64,000 bases of DNA, taken from positions 62,001 to 126,000 of the forward strand of contig NZ_AQUZ01000001.1 in assembly GCF_000372465.1 (NCBI RefSeq), read 5' to 3'. Both the position numbers and the translations under genes were made by a program. This DNA is from Kribbella catacumbae DSM 19601 (GTDB lineage Bacteria > Actinomycetota > Actinomycetes > Propionibacteriales > Kribbellaceae). Below the pieces are notes generated by a model. It was not told where the DNA came from and ran no database searches. It saw only the letters and a list, made by a program, of their open reading frames with translations. Each line of letters starts with the position of its first letter. Positions within the stretch are counted from its first letter, which is position 1. Positions 7,108 to 15,495 of the stretch are shown here, piece after piece.

Positions 7108-7983
7108 TCAGGTGGCGGCCAGGCGGCCCTTCTCGGCGGGGACGTCGAAGTCGGCCTTGGGCCACTCGGGGTTGAGGTCCTGCAGGGTTTCCAGCAGCAG
7201 GGTGGTGACGGCCCAGTTCCGGTACCACTTGCGGTCGCTGGGGATCACGTACCAGGGCGTCTCGGCGTTGTTGCACTTCTCGATGGCGGCCTGGTACGCC
7301 TCGGCGTAGTCGGGCCAGAGCCCACGCTCGTCGACGTCGCCGGGGTTGTACTTCCAGTGCTTCGTCTCGTCGTCGAGCCTGGCCTCCAGGCGGAGTTTCT
7401 GCTCCTCCGGCGAGATGTGCAGGAAGCATTTGAGCACTGTCACGCCGCTCGCGGCCAGCTCGGCCTCGAACTCATTGATCTGCTCGTAGCGGCGGTTCCA
7501 GACCGGCGGTGCGACCAGGTTGCGGACGCGGGCGATCAGTACGTCCTCGTAATGCGAGCGGTCGAAGATGCCGATCAAGCCCGGCGTCGGCAGCGCCTGG
7601 CGGATCCGCCAGAGGAAGCCGCGTCGCTTCTCGGCCGGCGTCGGCGCTTTGAAGGAGGTGATCCGCAGACCCTGCGGATCCATCAGGCCTGCACCATGCC
7701 GGATCACGCCGCCCTTGCCGGAGGTGTCCATCCCCTGCAGGACCAGCAGCACACTCCGCTCGCCGCCCTTGCGTCCCTCGGCGAACAACCGTTCCTGCCA
7801 GTCGGAGACCTCGGGACCGACGGCGTCGAGCGCCAGCTTGCCTGCCTCCTTGGTCCCGGAGAACCCGGTCGTCGCGCGGGTGTCCCAGGCGCTCAGATCC
7901 ACCGGCCCTTGCGGCACCCGCAACTGGTCCAGCAGCTTGCCGCTCACGGTCTCATCAGGCTTCGCAGTCTTCTTCTTCGCCAT
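7108..7983 (-). CDS. ppk2: Polyphosphate kinase 2 family protein
   Basis: Transfers phosphate between polyphosphate and nucleotides; the direction and nucleotide (ADP, GDP or AMP) cannot be read from sequence alone. The P-loop is GMDTSGKGG (residues 84-92). The lid/Walker B region includes FDRSHYEDVL and RYEQINEFE. The C-terminal WYVIPSDRKWYRN segment is also typical of PPK2. The length of 291 residues is usual for single-domain PPK2. ATG 7983 is preferred because AGGATGGG lies just before it; ATG 8001, six codons upstream, is the alternative. The N-terminus is Lys-rich (MAKKKTAKPDE). Confidence 0.9.
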   Translation of the reverse strand: MAKKKTAKPDETVSGKLLDQLRVPQGPVDLSAWDTRATTGFSGTKEAGKLALDAVGPEVSDWQERLFAEGRKGGERSVLLVLQGMDTSGKGGVIRHGAGLMDPQGLRITSFKAPTPAEKRRGFLWRIRQALPTPGLIGIFDRSHYEDVLIARVRNLVAPPVWNRRYEQINEFEAELAASGVTVLKCFLHISPEEQKLRLEARLDDETKHWKYNPGDVDERGLWPDYAEAYQAAIEKCNNAETPWYVIPSDRKWYRNWAVTTLLLETLQDLNPEWPKADFDVPAEKGRLAAT

Positions 7984-8018
7984 CCGCCCATCCTGCCTCA
8001 TCCGTCCCGCGGATCGGC

Positions 8019-8681
8019 TCAGGCGCGGATGCCTTCCGTCCGCTCCTGCCTGCGCCGGCTCCGGAGTACGAGCTCGATCACCACGACTGCCACCAGACAG
8101 GCGAGCACTGCGGCCATGCCCCAGTACAGGCCCTTCAAACCGTCAAGGCAGTCGTCGCAGATGGTCGGCGTGTAGTAGTCGATGCCCGCCCAAGTGGCGA
8201 CGAAGACGATGATCACGGTCCCGCACAGGTAACCCGCTGCCCGCACCAGCCAGCGCCCGGCGCCGGGTTTGAGCTCAGTCGCGACCTCGGTGTCGGGCTC
8301 GGTCTGGCGCGAGGGCTGGAGCCCGGTGGCGATCAGGACCAGGGCGGTCAGGCCGAGCACGACCTGGAACATGAACATCTCACCTTCACCACTACCCCAG
8401 ACGAACCGGAAGGCGTTGTTGGTGGTGCTCTGCCAGATCAGGAACACGTCGAGCAGACCTAGAGCTCCGCCGAGCCACAGCCGCGCGGTCGCAGTCCGGG
8501 CGGCAACCACGACCCCGGCGATCACCAGGACCATTGCAACCGCACCCAGCGGCAAGTTCCGGTGGTTGACCGTATCTGGAGTGTCGTTGAAAAAAACGAA
8601 TCCGCCGGAGCTGACCGCCGCGAGACTCGCAACGAACGACCCGAGGGCCCCGGCGACTGACCGCTGCTCTGCACTGGACAT
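8019..8681 (-). CDS. Hypothetical multi-pass membrane protein
   Basis: 220 residues with about five hydrophobic segments, for example LPLGAVAMVLVIAGVVVAA, a WLGGALGLLDVFLIW stretch and a C-terminal AAVLACLVAVVVIELVL followed by RSRRRQER. The extracytoplasmic loop YYTPTICDDCLDGLKG contains a CxxC. I do not recognise the family. ATG 8681 is chosen for its GAGG Shine-Dalgarno site; the frame is open up to 8729, immediately after the zapE stop, so the two are probably cotranscribed. Confidence 0.6.
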   Translation of the reverse strand: MSSAEQRSVAGALGSFVASLAAVSSGGFVFFNDTPDTVNHRNLPLGAVAMVLVIAGVVVAARTATARLWLGGALGLLDVFLIWQSTTNNAFRFVWGSGEGEMFMFQVVLGLTALVLIATGLQPSRQTEPDTEVATELKPGAGRWLVRAAGYLCGTVIIVFVATWAGIDYYTPTICDDCLDGLKGLYWGMAAVLACLVAVVVIELVLRSRRRQERTEGIRA

Positions 8682-8729
8682 GACCTCAGGGAAGCACGAC
8701 ACCGGCCCACCAAGCCTGAGTAAGACCAC

Positions 8730-9758
8730 TCAACTCGACGGTGTCATCCCGACCTGCGCGAGCGCGATCAGACGCGACAACGCACGCAGGTACTTCTTCC
8801 GGTAGCCGCCCTTGAGCATCTCCGGCGTGAACATCCGGTCGAGCGGCACTCCCCCAGCCAGCAAGGGGATGTCGCGGTCGTACATACGATCGGCCAGCAC
8901 CACCAGCCGCAACGCCACGTTCTGATCGTTGAGCTCGCGAATGTCGGTGATCCCGACAGCGGTGACACCATCAAGCAGAGCGCCGTACTTACTCGGGTGC
9001 AGCTCGGCGAGCTGGTGGTAGAGATCGACGAAGTGGTCGCACGACGCACCAGGCCACTCGGCGGCTGCCTGCTCGACACGCGTGTCCGGCCACGGCTCGG
9101 GTGCGACCGGCAGCCCCCGATGGCGATAGTCCGGCCCATCGATCCGCCGTACGTCGAAGTGCGCGGCAAGGGCCTGGATCTCGCGGAGGAAGTCGATCGC
9201 CTGGAAGCGTCCCTCGCCGAGCTTGTCCGGCAACGTGTTCGACGTCGCCGCGAGTTCGACGCCCGCATCGACCAACTGCCTGAGCAGCCGCGAGATCAGT
9301 ACCGTGTCGCCCGGGTCGTCCAGCTCGAACTCGTCGATACAGATCAGCCGGTACTCCGACAGCGCTTCGACCGCCGAGCGCATGCCCAGGGCACCGACCA
9401 GATTCGTCAGCTCCACGAAGGTGCAGTACATCTTCGGGCCGGTCGACACGTGCCACAGCGACGCGAGCAAATGGGTCTTGCCGACGCCGAAGCCGCCGTC
9501 GAGGTAGATCCCTGGTTTGCCTGCAGGCGTTGGCTTCGTGCCACGCAGCCGGGACCACAGAGAGCGCTCCCTGCGCGGCTCCGCGAGCGCCAGCCCACGC
9601 TGGCGCAGTACGGCCAAAGCCTCTGACTGGCTCGGTTCGGCCGGGTTCGGGCGGTAGGTGTCGAAGCGGACGTCGGCGAAGCGCGGTGGCGGCACGCACT
9701 CGGACAGCAGCCGATCCGGACTGACCTCCGGCCGGCGCTCGCTGAGTCGGATCGGCAT
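8730..9758 (-). CDS. zapE: Cell division protein ZapE / AFG1-like ATPase
   Basis: AAA-like ATPase of the AFG1/ZapE family (342 residues, the family's usual length). Walker A is GGFGVGKTHL at about residues 88-97 and Walker B is LICIDEFELDD. These are followed by the sensor region ELAATSNTLPD and the family-typical FLREIQALAAHF. In proteobacteria ZapE acts at the division ring; the role in actinobacteria is not established. The start is ATG 9758, with GTG 9764 two codons upstream as alternative. Confidence 0.88.
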   Translation of the reverse strand: MPIRLSERRPEVSPDRLLSECVPPPRFADVRFDTYRPNPAEPSQSEALAVLRQRGLALAEPRRERSLWSRLRGTKPTPAGKPGIYLDGGFGVGKTHLLASLWHVSTGPKMYCTFVELTNLVGALGMRSAVEALSEYRLICIDEFELDDPGDTVLISRLLRQLVDAGVELAATSNTLPDKLGEGRFQAIDFLREIQALAAHFDVRRIDGPDYRHRGLPVAPEPWPDTRVEQAAAEWPGASCDHFVDLYHQLAELHPSKYGALLDGVTAVGITDIRELNDQNVALRLVVLADRMYDRDIPLLAGGVPLDRMFTPEMLKGGYRKKYLRALSRLIALAQVGMTPSS

Positions 9759-9779
9759 GCCCACACCCTATGAGAAGGC

Positions 9780-9810
9780 TTGACCTCAACTTCTCTTGAG
9801 GTACTAGCTT
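9780..9810 (+). promoter_or_regulatory. SoxR-like box within a 19-bp-spaced promoter
   Basis: CCTCAACTTCTCTTGAGG (9784-9801) matches the enterobacterial SoxR operator CCTCAAGTTAACTTGAGG at 15 of 18 positions. The arms ACCTCAA/TTGAGGT form a perfect 7-bp inverted repeat. It sits between a -35 (TTGACC, 9780-9785) and a -10 (TAGCTT, 9805-9810) separated by 19 bp, the long spacing typical of MerR-family promoters. The quinone reductase start lies 32 bp downstream. Confidence 0.75.
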
Positions 9811-9841
9811 GGCAAGCTCAACGGTCGACTAAGGAGATCTG

Positions 9842-10816
9842 ATGCACGCGGTACGGCTGCACGAGTTCGGTCCCGCCGAGAATCTGAGCTACGAGGAGGT
9901 GCCGGACCCGGTCCCGGGCACCGGACAGGTCCGGATCGCGGTCGAGGCCGCCGGCGTGCACCTGATGGACACCGCTCTCCGGGCGGGCACCGCGGGCGGT
10001 GGCCCGGTCGCTCCCCCGGTCCTGCCGACGATCCCTGGCCGAGAGGTCGCGGGTACGGTCGATGCCGTCGGGCCGGACGTGGACGAGTCGTGGGTCGGCA
10101 AGCGCGTCGTCGTACACCTCGGGCCGGTTCCTGGCGGCTATGCCGAATTGGCGGTCGCGAAGGTGGAGTCCCTGCACGAGATCCCTGATCACCTGGACGG
10201 TGCCGCCGCTGTCGCCACTATCGGAACAGGGCGCACGGCCACCGGGATCCTGGAGCAGGCAGCGTTGAGTGCGGACGACGTCGTCCTCATCACGGCAGCG
10301 GCAGGCGGCATGGGAAGCCTCTTCGTCCAGGCCGCCCGGAACGCAGGTGCTTTGGTGGTCGGCCTCGTGGGCGGGCCGGAGAAGGTCAAGCAGGTGCAAG
10401 CCGTTGGCGCCCAGATCGCGATCGACTACACCACTCCAGATTGGCCCGACCAGGTCAAGGAACAACTCGACGGGCGGGAGCTGACCGTAGTACTGGATGG
10501 CGTCGGTGGTGAGAACGGGCAGCGGGCCTTCGAGCTGCTCGGCATCGGTGGGCGCCTGCTGATGTTCGGGTGGTCCGGTGGCGGACCTGTTCAGCTCACC
10601 ACCGAGGACCTGATGAATCGCGGCCTCAGCGCCACCTGGGCGATCGGCCCGAAGCTGATGCGCAAGCTGCGAGCACTGGAGACCGCAGCGCTTCAGGAGT
10701 CCAGTGAGGGCCGCTGGGCTCCGCTGGTCACGAGGTTCCCGCTGGCCAAGGCCGCGGACGCCCACCGGGCGCTGGAGAACCGCGAGACCGTCGGCAAGGT
10801 TGTACTGATCCCCTGA
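9842..10816 (+). CDS. NADPH:quinone reductase-like MDR protein
   Basis: A 324-residue zinc-independent medium-chain dehydrogenase/reductase of the quinone oxidoreductase type. The N-terminal GroES-like part includes the EVAGTVDAVG segment. The Rossmann motif is AAAGGMGSLFVQAARNAG near residues 156-173. It lacks the cysteine-rich structural zinc loop. It probably reduces quinones or related electrophiles with NADPH. AAGGAG (9831-9836) sits 5 nt before ATG 9842. The SoxR-type promoter just upstream fits, since SoxR in Streptomyces controls oxidoreductases of this kind in response to redox-cycling compounds. Confidence 0.88.
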   Translation: MHAVRLHEFGPAENLSYEEVPDPVPGTGQVRIAVEAAGVHLMDTALRAGTAGGGPVAPPVLPTIPGREVAGTVDAVGPDVDESWVGKRVVVHLGPVPGGYAELAVAKVESLHEIPDHLDGAAAVATIGTGRTATGILEQAALSADDVVLITAAAGGMGSLFVQAARNAGALVVGLVGGPEKVKQVQAVGAQIAIDYTTPDWPDQVKEQLDGRELTVVLDGVGGENGQRAFELLGIGGRLLMFGWSGGGPVQLTTEDLMNRGLSATWAIGPKLMRKLRALETAALQESSEGRWAPLVTRFPLAKAADAHRALENRETVGKVVLIP

Positions 10817-10825
10817 CACGCGCAT

Positions 10826-10860
10826 GCGCCCCGGACCGCCTGGTGGACGGTCCGGGGCGC
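10826..10860. terminator. Bidirectional terminator between convergent genes
   Basis: Perfect 13-bp stem, GCGCCCCGGACCG (10826-10838) with CGGTCCGGGGCGC (10848-10860), and a 9-nt loop. It lies between the quinone reductase (+) and the two-peptidase gene (-), so it can serve both. ACGCG/CGCGT just outside extends the fold. Confidence 0.8.
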
Positions 10861-10873
10861 TGCCGCGTGCTGC

Positions 10874-13800
10874 TTACCAGATCGTGTACCCGAACGAGGT
10901 GCTACCAGTCGCCCCACCGGTGTCGGTTGCAGTCACTGTCGCCGTGTAAGAGCCGCGTGCCGTCGGCGTACCAGACACCACTCCGGTAGCGCTGATCGAC
11001 AGGCCTGCAGGAAGGCCCGTCGCCCGGAAGGTGATCGGCAGGCCGGCGCTAGAGGTGGCCCGGATCTGCAGTGGGAAGGAAGACCAGCCGACGAACCCGT
11101 ACTGGCTGCCCGGGTTCTGCACGGTCACGGTGCCGGTCGACGACCCTGTCACGGTCAAGCTGTACGTCGCTTCGTGGCTGACCGCTCCCGTGCCCTTCAC
11201 GACCACCTGGTACGTCCCGGCCGGCGTTGAGGCCGACGTCGCCAAGGTGAGCGTGGAGGAGCTGCCCGACGTCACCGTCGAAGGCGAGAAGCTCGCGGTC
11301 GCCCCTGTCGGCAGACCACTCGCCGACAGCTGGACCGACTGCGGGTCGCCGTCGGTGGTCGCAGTACCGACCGTCGACTGCACTGAGCTGCCCTGGGCGA
11401 CAGACCCGGAGGTCGGGCTCAGCGAGATCGAGAAGTCGCTACCGGTCGGCGGAGCATCGCCGACCGCCAGCTTCCACAGCCCGTACGCCGCGGCGTCCGA
11501 GCTCCGGTCCAGCACCGTCGCCGAGATGTTCGACGGGTACTTGTCACAGGCGGCGTGGTAGCAGGGGTCGTACGCCGAACCCGACGTGCCACCCCACTTC
11601 TGCGCCTGCGTGCTGGTCTTGCGGGCACTCGCACCGGCGGCCACGCCGCTGGTCGGGATGCCCGCGTTCTTGAATGACGCGTCGTCGGACCGGCCGGCGC
11701 CCTCGGTGTTCTCCTCAGGCTGCAGGTTCAGGCCGTCGTAGAAGGCCTTCAGCACCTTGCCGGTCTCAGTGGTGATGTTGTTGACGAAGTACCCGGCGTT
11801 GGTCGAGGCGACCATGTCGAAGTTGAGGTACGCCTTGATCTTCGTCCGGTCCGTCGAGGCCAGCTGGCCGACGTAGAACTCGGAGCCGTTCAGGCCCTGC
11901 TCCTCGTCGGTCCACCAGCCGAAGCGGACGTGCTTGACCAGCTCCGGCTTCTCCTGGGCGAGCCGCAGCGCGACCTCCAGGATGGCGGCCGAGCCGGAGC
12001 CGTTGTCGTTGCTGCCCGGACCCGCGCTGACGCTGTCGAGGTGTGCACCGAGCATGATCACCTGGTTGGCGTCACCACCCGGGTAGTCCGCGATCAGGTT
12101 GTCCGACGGGTACGTGCAGTTCGTGCAGCGCTGCTTGGCGACCGTGTAGCCGGCGTCGCGCAGCTTCTGCTCGATGTAGGTGACCGACGCGGTGTAGCCC
12201 GCGCTCCCGGCCCGGCGGTGGCCGCCGTTGTTGTCAGCCGCCTGCTGCAGCGCGACCAGATGCGCCTTGACCTTCTCCACATCGATATCCGGTACGCCGG
12301 CGGGCGGGGTGGTACCGCCGACGGTCAGCCGGAAGGTGGCGGTCTTGTCGACATCGGTGCCGTCACCGGTGACGGTCACGTCGTAGGTGCCCTCGGCCGT
12401 GCTCGACGTCGTCGCGATCTTCAGGGTCGCCGAGTTACCCGACTGCACCGAACTGGGGTCGAAGGTCGCCGTCGCACCGCTCGGCAGGCCGGTCGCGGTG
12501 AACCGGACAGTCTGGGCCGAGCCGTTGCCGATCACGGTGTTCACCGTGGCGGTCGCGGTCTCGCCCGGCTTGACCGAACCAGTGGTCGGCGACACCGACA
12601 TGGTGAAGTCGTTGCCGGTCGGAGCACAGGTCGCTTCGCCCGACTGAGCGCCAAGGCTGACTGCGTTCCAGGCAGCCTTGACCTTGCCGTGCAGGGCACA
12701 GCTGGAGTCGAGGCCCTTGGCCGCGGCGAGAGTCGCCACCCGCCACTTGGGGTAGGTCATGCCGCTGGTCTTGGTGAGCATCGCGTTGTAGAAGATCTTG
12801 CCGGCGTCCTGGTGGCCGATGCCCGTCAGCGTGGTGTTGTTGCAGGTCGGGCTGGTCGGCTTACCGTTGCCGGGGTTGGTGCCCTCGGCAAGCAAGTAGA
12901 ACCAGTGGTTCATCGGTCCCGCCGCGGCGTGTACGGACGACGGGAGGCTGGTGGAGTAGCAGTTCGGGTGGCCGGAGATCTTGGCCGGCTCGTACATGTA
13001 CCGGATCGGCCCGTTGCCCTGCAGGTTGATCTCCTCGCCGACCTCGTAGTCCGGCGGATCGTTCGGGTTGTTCAGGAAGTGCTCGGTGAGCGTGCCCCAG
13101 ATGTCGGCCACCGATTCCTGTGACGGGTGTCCGGAGATGCCACCCGGCGTCTTGGCGTCCAGACCGTGGCCGAACTCGTGCGCGACCACGTCGGTGCCGG
13201 TGATCCACTGGCGGTTGTTGTTGTAGCCGAACACCACGCCGTCAGGATTGCTCGAATGTCCCCAGTAGGCGTTGACGTCGCCCAGCCCGACGAGCGCGTC
13301 GGCCCAGCGGCCCTGGTTGTCCAGGCCGTTGCGCCCGTACCAGTCCTTCAGCATGTTCCACTCACCGGTGGCGACGTACATGACGTCGACGCAGCCGGCT
13401 TCCTTGTCCGTCTTGGAGGTGCTTCCCCAGACGTCGTCGGAGCCGGAGTACGTCGTACCGGTGCTGTAGTCGGCGCAGCGCAGGTTCGGGCGGCCCGGGT
13501 CGGCCATCGTGTACGTCGAACCGGACTGGGTGGTGCCGAACGACAGGTTCGACCCGTTCCACACGCCGGTGCCCGTGCCCGAGGCGGTCTGCTCGATCGA
13601 GTGCAGCACCTTGCCGTTGCGAGCGTCGACGTACACCTTCTGCCGGCTTGCCTCGCCGTCGTGGCGACCCTGCACGATGGCTTCCCACGCCAGTACGGGC
13701 TTCTTACCACCGGCGTACACGACCAGCGTCGGCTCACCCGGAGCGGGCTTGCCCTGGTCGATCGCCTTGAGCGCCGCCTTCTTGGCCGAGGCCTTGGTGA

Positions 13801-14188
13801 CGACGGGCTGGCGGTCGACGTTGATGACGTCCTGCTGAGCCACAGCGAGGTTCTTGGCGTTGCCCTTGGCATCGGTCGTGACGACGAAGTCGCCGCCGAT
13901 CACAGGCAGGTCGTGGTACGTGCGCTCGTAGCTGACATACTGCAGGCCCCACGGCGTGCTGATCTCTTGCTGGCGGATGAACTGGTCGCCGGCACTCGCT
14001 TTGAGCTCGGCGACGCGCCCCTGGACCAGACGGTCGGCGGTCTTCACGGCCGCGGCCCTCGGATTCACGGGCGGTTCGGCTTGCTGGGCCGTGGCTGCTG
14101 GCATCTTCATGGCGACCACCGCTGTCGCGGCTACCACCAGGCTCAGCACGCAACCGGCTGCGGCTGTGCGCAGGGCTGTGCTCTTCAC
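10874..14188 (-). CDS. Secreted M4 thermolysin-like / M28 aminopeptidase fusion
   Basis: A 1104-residue exported protein joining two unrelated zinc peptidases. A Sec signal peptide (MKSTALRTAAAG..., about residues 1-37) is followed by an FTP/PepSY-type propeptide (to about 200). The M4 catalytic domain follows, with HEFGH (about 337-341), ESVAD (Zn-ligand Glu near 358) and a catalytic-type His in SVHAAAGPMNHW. After an Ig-like beta domain (about 520-625) comes an M28 aminopeptidase with all five metal positions visible: GAHLDSV, GSNDNGSG, TDEEQGL, NFDMV and CYHAACD. Two more Ig-like domains end the chain. GTG 14188 is chosen for its AGGAAG Shine-Dalgarno site and because it puts the signal peptide at the N-terminus. 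Endo- plus aminopeptidase action on extracellular protein is inferred. Confidence 0.9.
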   Translation of the reverse strand: MKSTALRTAAAGCVLSLVVAATAVVAMKMPAATAQQAEPPVNPRAAAVKTADRLVQGRVAELKASAGDQFIRQQEISTPWGLQYVSYERTYHDLPVIGGDFVVTTDAKGNAKNLAVAQQDVINVDRQPVVTKASAKKAALKAIDQGKPAPGEPTLVVYAGGKKPVLAWEAIVQGRHDGEASRQKVYVDARNGKVLHSIEQTASGTGTGVWNGSNLSFGTTQSGSTYTMADPGRPNLRCADYSTGTTYSGSDDVWGSTSKTDKEAGCVDVMYVATGEWNMLKDWYGRNGLDNQGRWADALVGLGDVNAYWGHSSNPDGVVFGYNNNRQWITGTDVVAHEFGHGLDAKTPGGISGHPSQESVADIWGTLTEHFLNNPNDPPDYEVGEEINLQGNGPIRYMYEPAKISGHPNCYSTSLPSSVHAAAGPMNHWFYLLAEGTNPGNGKPTSPTCNNTTLTGIGHQDAGKIFYNAMLTKTSGMTYPKWRVATLAAAKGLDSSCALHGKVKAAWNAVSLGAQSGEATCAPTGNDFTMSVSPTTGSVKPGETATATVNTVIGNGSAQTVRFTATGLPSGATATFDPSSVQSGNSATLKIATTSSTAEGTYDVTVTGDGTDVDKTATFRLTVGGTTPPAGVPDIDVEKVKAHLVALQQAADNNGGHRRAGSAGYTASVTYIEQKLRDAGYTVAKQRCTNCTYPSDNLIADYPGGDANQVIMLGAHLDSVSAGPGSNDNGSGSAAILEVALRLAQEKPELVKHVRFGWWTDEEQGLNGSEFYVGQLASTDRTKIKAYLNFDMVASTNAGYFVNNITTETGKVLKAFYDGLNLQPEENTEGAGRSDDASFKNAGIPTSGVAAGASARKTSTQAQKWGGTSGSAYDPCYHAACDKYPSNISATVLDRSSDAAAYGLWKLAVGDAPPTGSDFSISLSPTSGSVAQGSSVQSTVGTATTDGDPQSVQLSASGLPTGATASFSPSTVTSGSSSTLTLATSASTPAGTYQVVVKGTGAVSHEATYSLTVTGSSTGTVTVQNPGSQYGFVGWSSFPLQIRATSSAGLPITFRATGLPAGLSISATGVVSGTPTARGSYTATVTATDTGGATGSTSFGYTIW

Positions 14189-14215
14189 TGGACACTTCCT
14201 CACTGAGGGGGCGGG

Positions 14216-14268
14216 AGCCCTCGCCACCGGCCGGGGGGCTGCAAACCAGCCGGCGGATGGCGAGGGCT
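14216..14268 (-). promoter_or_regulatory. Long hairpin in the protease 5' leader
   Basis: AGCCCTCGCCA (14216-14226) and TGGCGAGGGCT (14258-14268) are perfect 11-bp inverted arms. An inner GGCTG/CAGCC stem lies between them. The hairpin ends 27 nt before the protease GTG start, just upstream of its ribosome-binding site. It could stabilise the mRNA, act as an attenuator, or modulate translation. Confidence 0.5.
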
Positions 14269-14343
14269 GGAGGACGCCTGGGTTCCGCTGGGCAGGTGGA
14301 TGAACTCCCGGCGTCCTCTGTGGGACGAGATTGGCACCTGCGA

Positions 14344-14375
14344 GTTATGGCTGTGATATCCCAGCAGGGCATAAC
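14344..14375. promoter_or_regulatory. Candidate LysR-regulator operator in the divergent promoter
   Basis: The perfect inverted arms GTTATG (14344-14349) and CATAAC (14370-14375) enclose a central GATATC. The site ends 9 bp before the LysR ATG and lies about 156 bp upstream of the divergent peptidase start. This is the layout expected for autoregulation plus activation of the neighbour. Confidence 0.5.
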
Positions 14376-14384
14376 CTCACCGCT

Positions 14385-15365
14385 ATGGAGCTGGAAATAC
14401 GCCATTTGCGGGTCGTCTGCCGCCTGGCCGACACAGGCAGCGTCTCGAAGGCCGCCGCCGCCCTGGGGGTCTCGCAGCCGTCGCTCACCGCCCAGCTGCA
14501 CCGGATAGAGGACGCTATCGGCGGACCACTGTTCGAGAGAGGCCCGTACGGCGTACTGGCAACGCCTCTCGGCAAGCACGTGCTCAGCCGTGCCCGGGCG
14601 ATGCTGGCCGACATGGACGAGCTGGTCGGCAGCAGCCGGCGCTACACGACCGCATCCGGAGTACTGCGGATTGGCGCCGTGCGGACAGTGATGTTCGGGG
14701 CATGGCTGTCGCGACTCGAGCAACTGCTGCCCGGACGGCGGATCGACGCGCAGGTGGATCCGTCGTGCGCAGTACTCACTGATCTGTTGGCGGCCGACGT
14801 GATCGACGTGGTGATGCTTGGGCGCTGCGATGACGCCCATGCACCACCTTGCCCGCCGGGGATCCGCGAGCAGACGATGGTCTGGCCCGAGCCGTTCGCG
14901 ATCGCCTTGCCGGCCGACCATCGGCTGGCGGACAAAGATGCGGTCGCACTGGAGGACCTTGCCGACGAGATCTGGATCTGCCCGCCGGCAGGCAAGGAGG
15001 ACGGCGACCTCGCGTACCTGCGCAGCGTCTGCGAGTCGACCGGCTTCACGCCGGAGTTCCGTTACGCCAACCTCGACACGTCCGAGATTGAACAGTTAAT
15101 CGGCGCCGGCCGCGGCATCAGCCTGTGCGCACCGACGGTCCGCGAGATCCCCAACACGATCGTCCTGCCGATCACCGACCAGCCCCTCCTCTGGCGCCGA
15201 GCCCTCCGCTGGCGAGCGGACAGCACACCGCAAGAAGACATCGACCTCATCCACCAAGCCTTCACCGAGGTCTACCGCCAAACAATCGCCACCCACGCCG
15301 CCAACCGCCCCTGGTGGCACCACCACCCCAACGCCCATCCCACGGTCATCGATCCCCGGGAATAA
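14385..15365 (+). CDS. LysR-family transcriptional regulator
   Basis: 326 residues, with an N-terminal LysR helix-turn-helix (GSVSKAAAALGVSQPSL, about residues 20-36) and a periplasmic-binding-like effector domain. It is transcribed divergently from the two-peptidase gene. In Streptomyces, neutral protease genes of the snpA type are activated by a divergent LysR gene (snpR), so this protein probably controls the peptidase. The effector is unknown. The start ATG 14385 opens MELEIRHLR, the standard LysR N-terminus; an in-frame ATG at 14331 would extend through the operator. Confidence 0.9.
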   Translation: MELEIRHLRVVCRLADTGSVSKAAAALGVSQPSLTAQLHRIEDAIGGPLFERGPYGVLATPLGKHVLSRARAMLADMDELVGSSRRYTTASGVLRIGAVRTVMFGAWLSRLEQLLPGRRIDAQVDPSCAVLTDLLAADVIDVVMLGRCDDAHAPPCPPGIREQTMVWPEPFAIALPADHRLADKDAVALEDLADEIWICPPAGKEDGDLAYLRSVCESTGFTPEFRYANLDTSEIEQLIGAGRGISLCAPTVREIPNTIVLPITDQPLLWRRALRWRADSTPQEDIDLIHQAFTEVYRQTIATHAANRPWWHHHPNAHPTVIDPRE

Positions 15366-15495
15366 CCTCCGCCCCCGATCCTGCGGATCCCGAGGCCCGC
15401 AAAGCCACGCCCGACGGCCCCGAAACCTCCACCAAGAAGGAGCTTTGACCGCCTCCGGAAGATTCCCGGGCATGGACGTTTGCGGTTCGCGTGGG

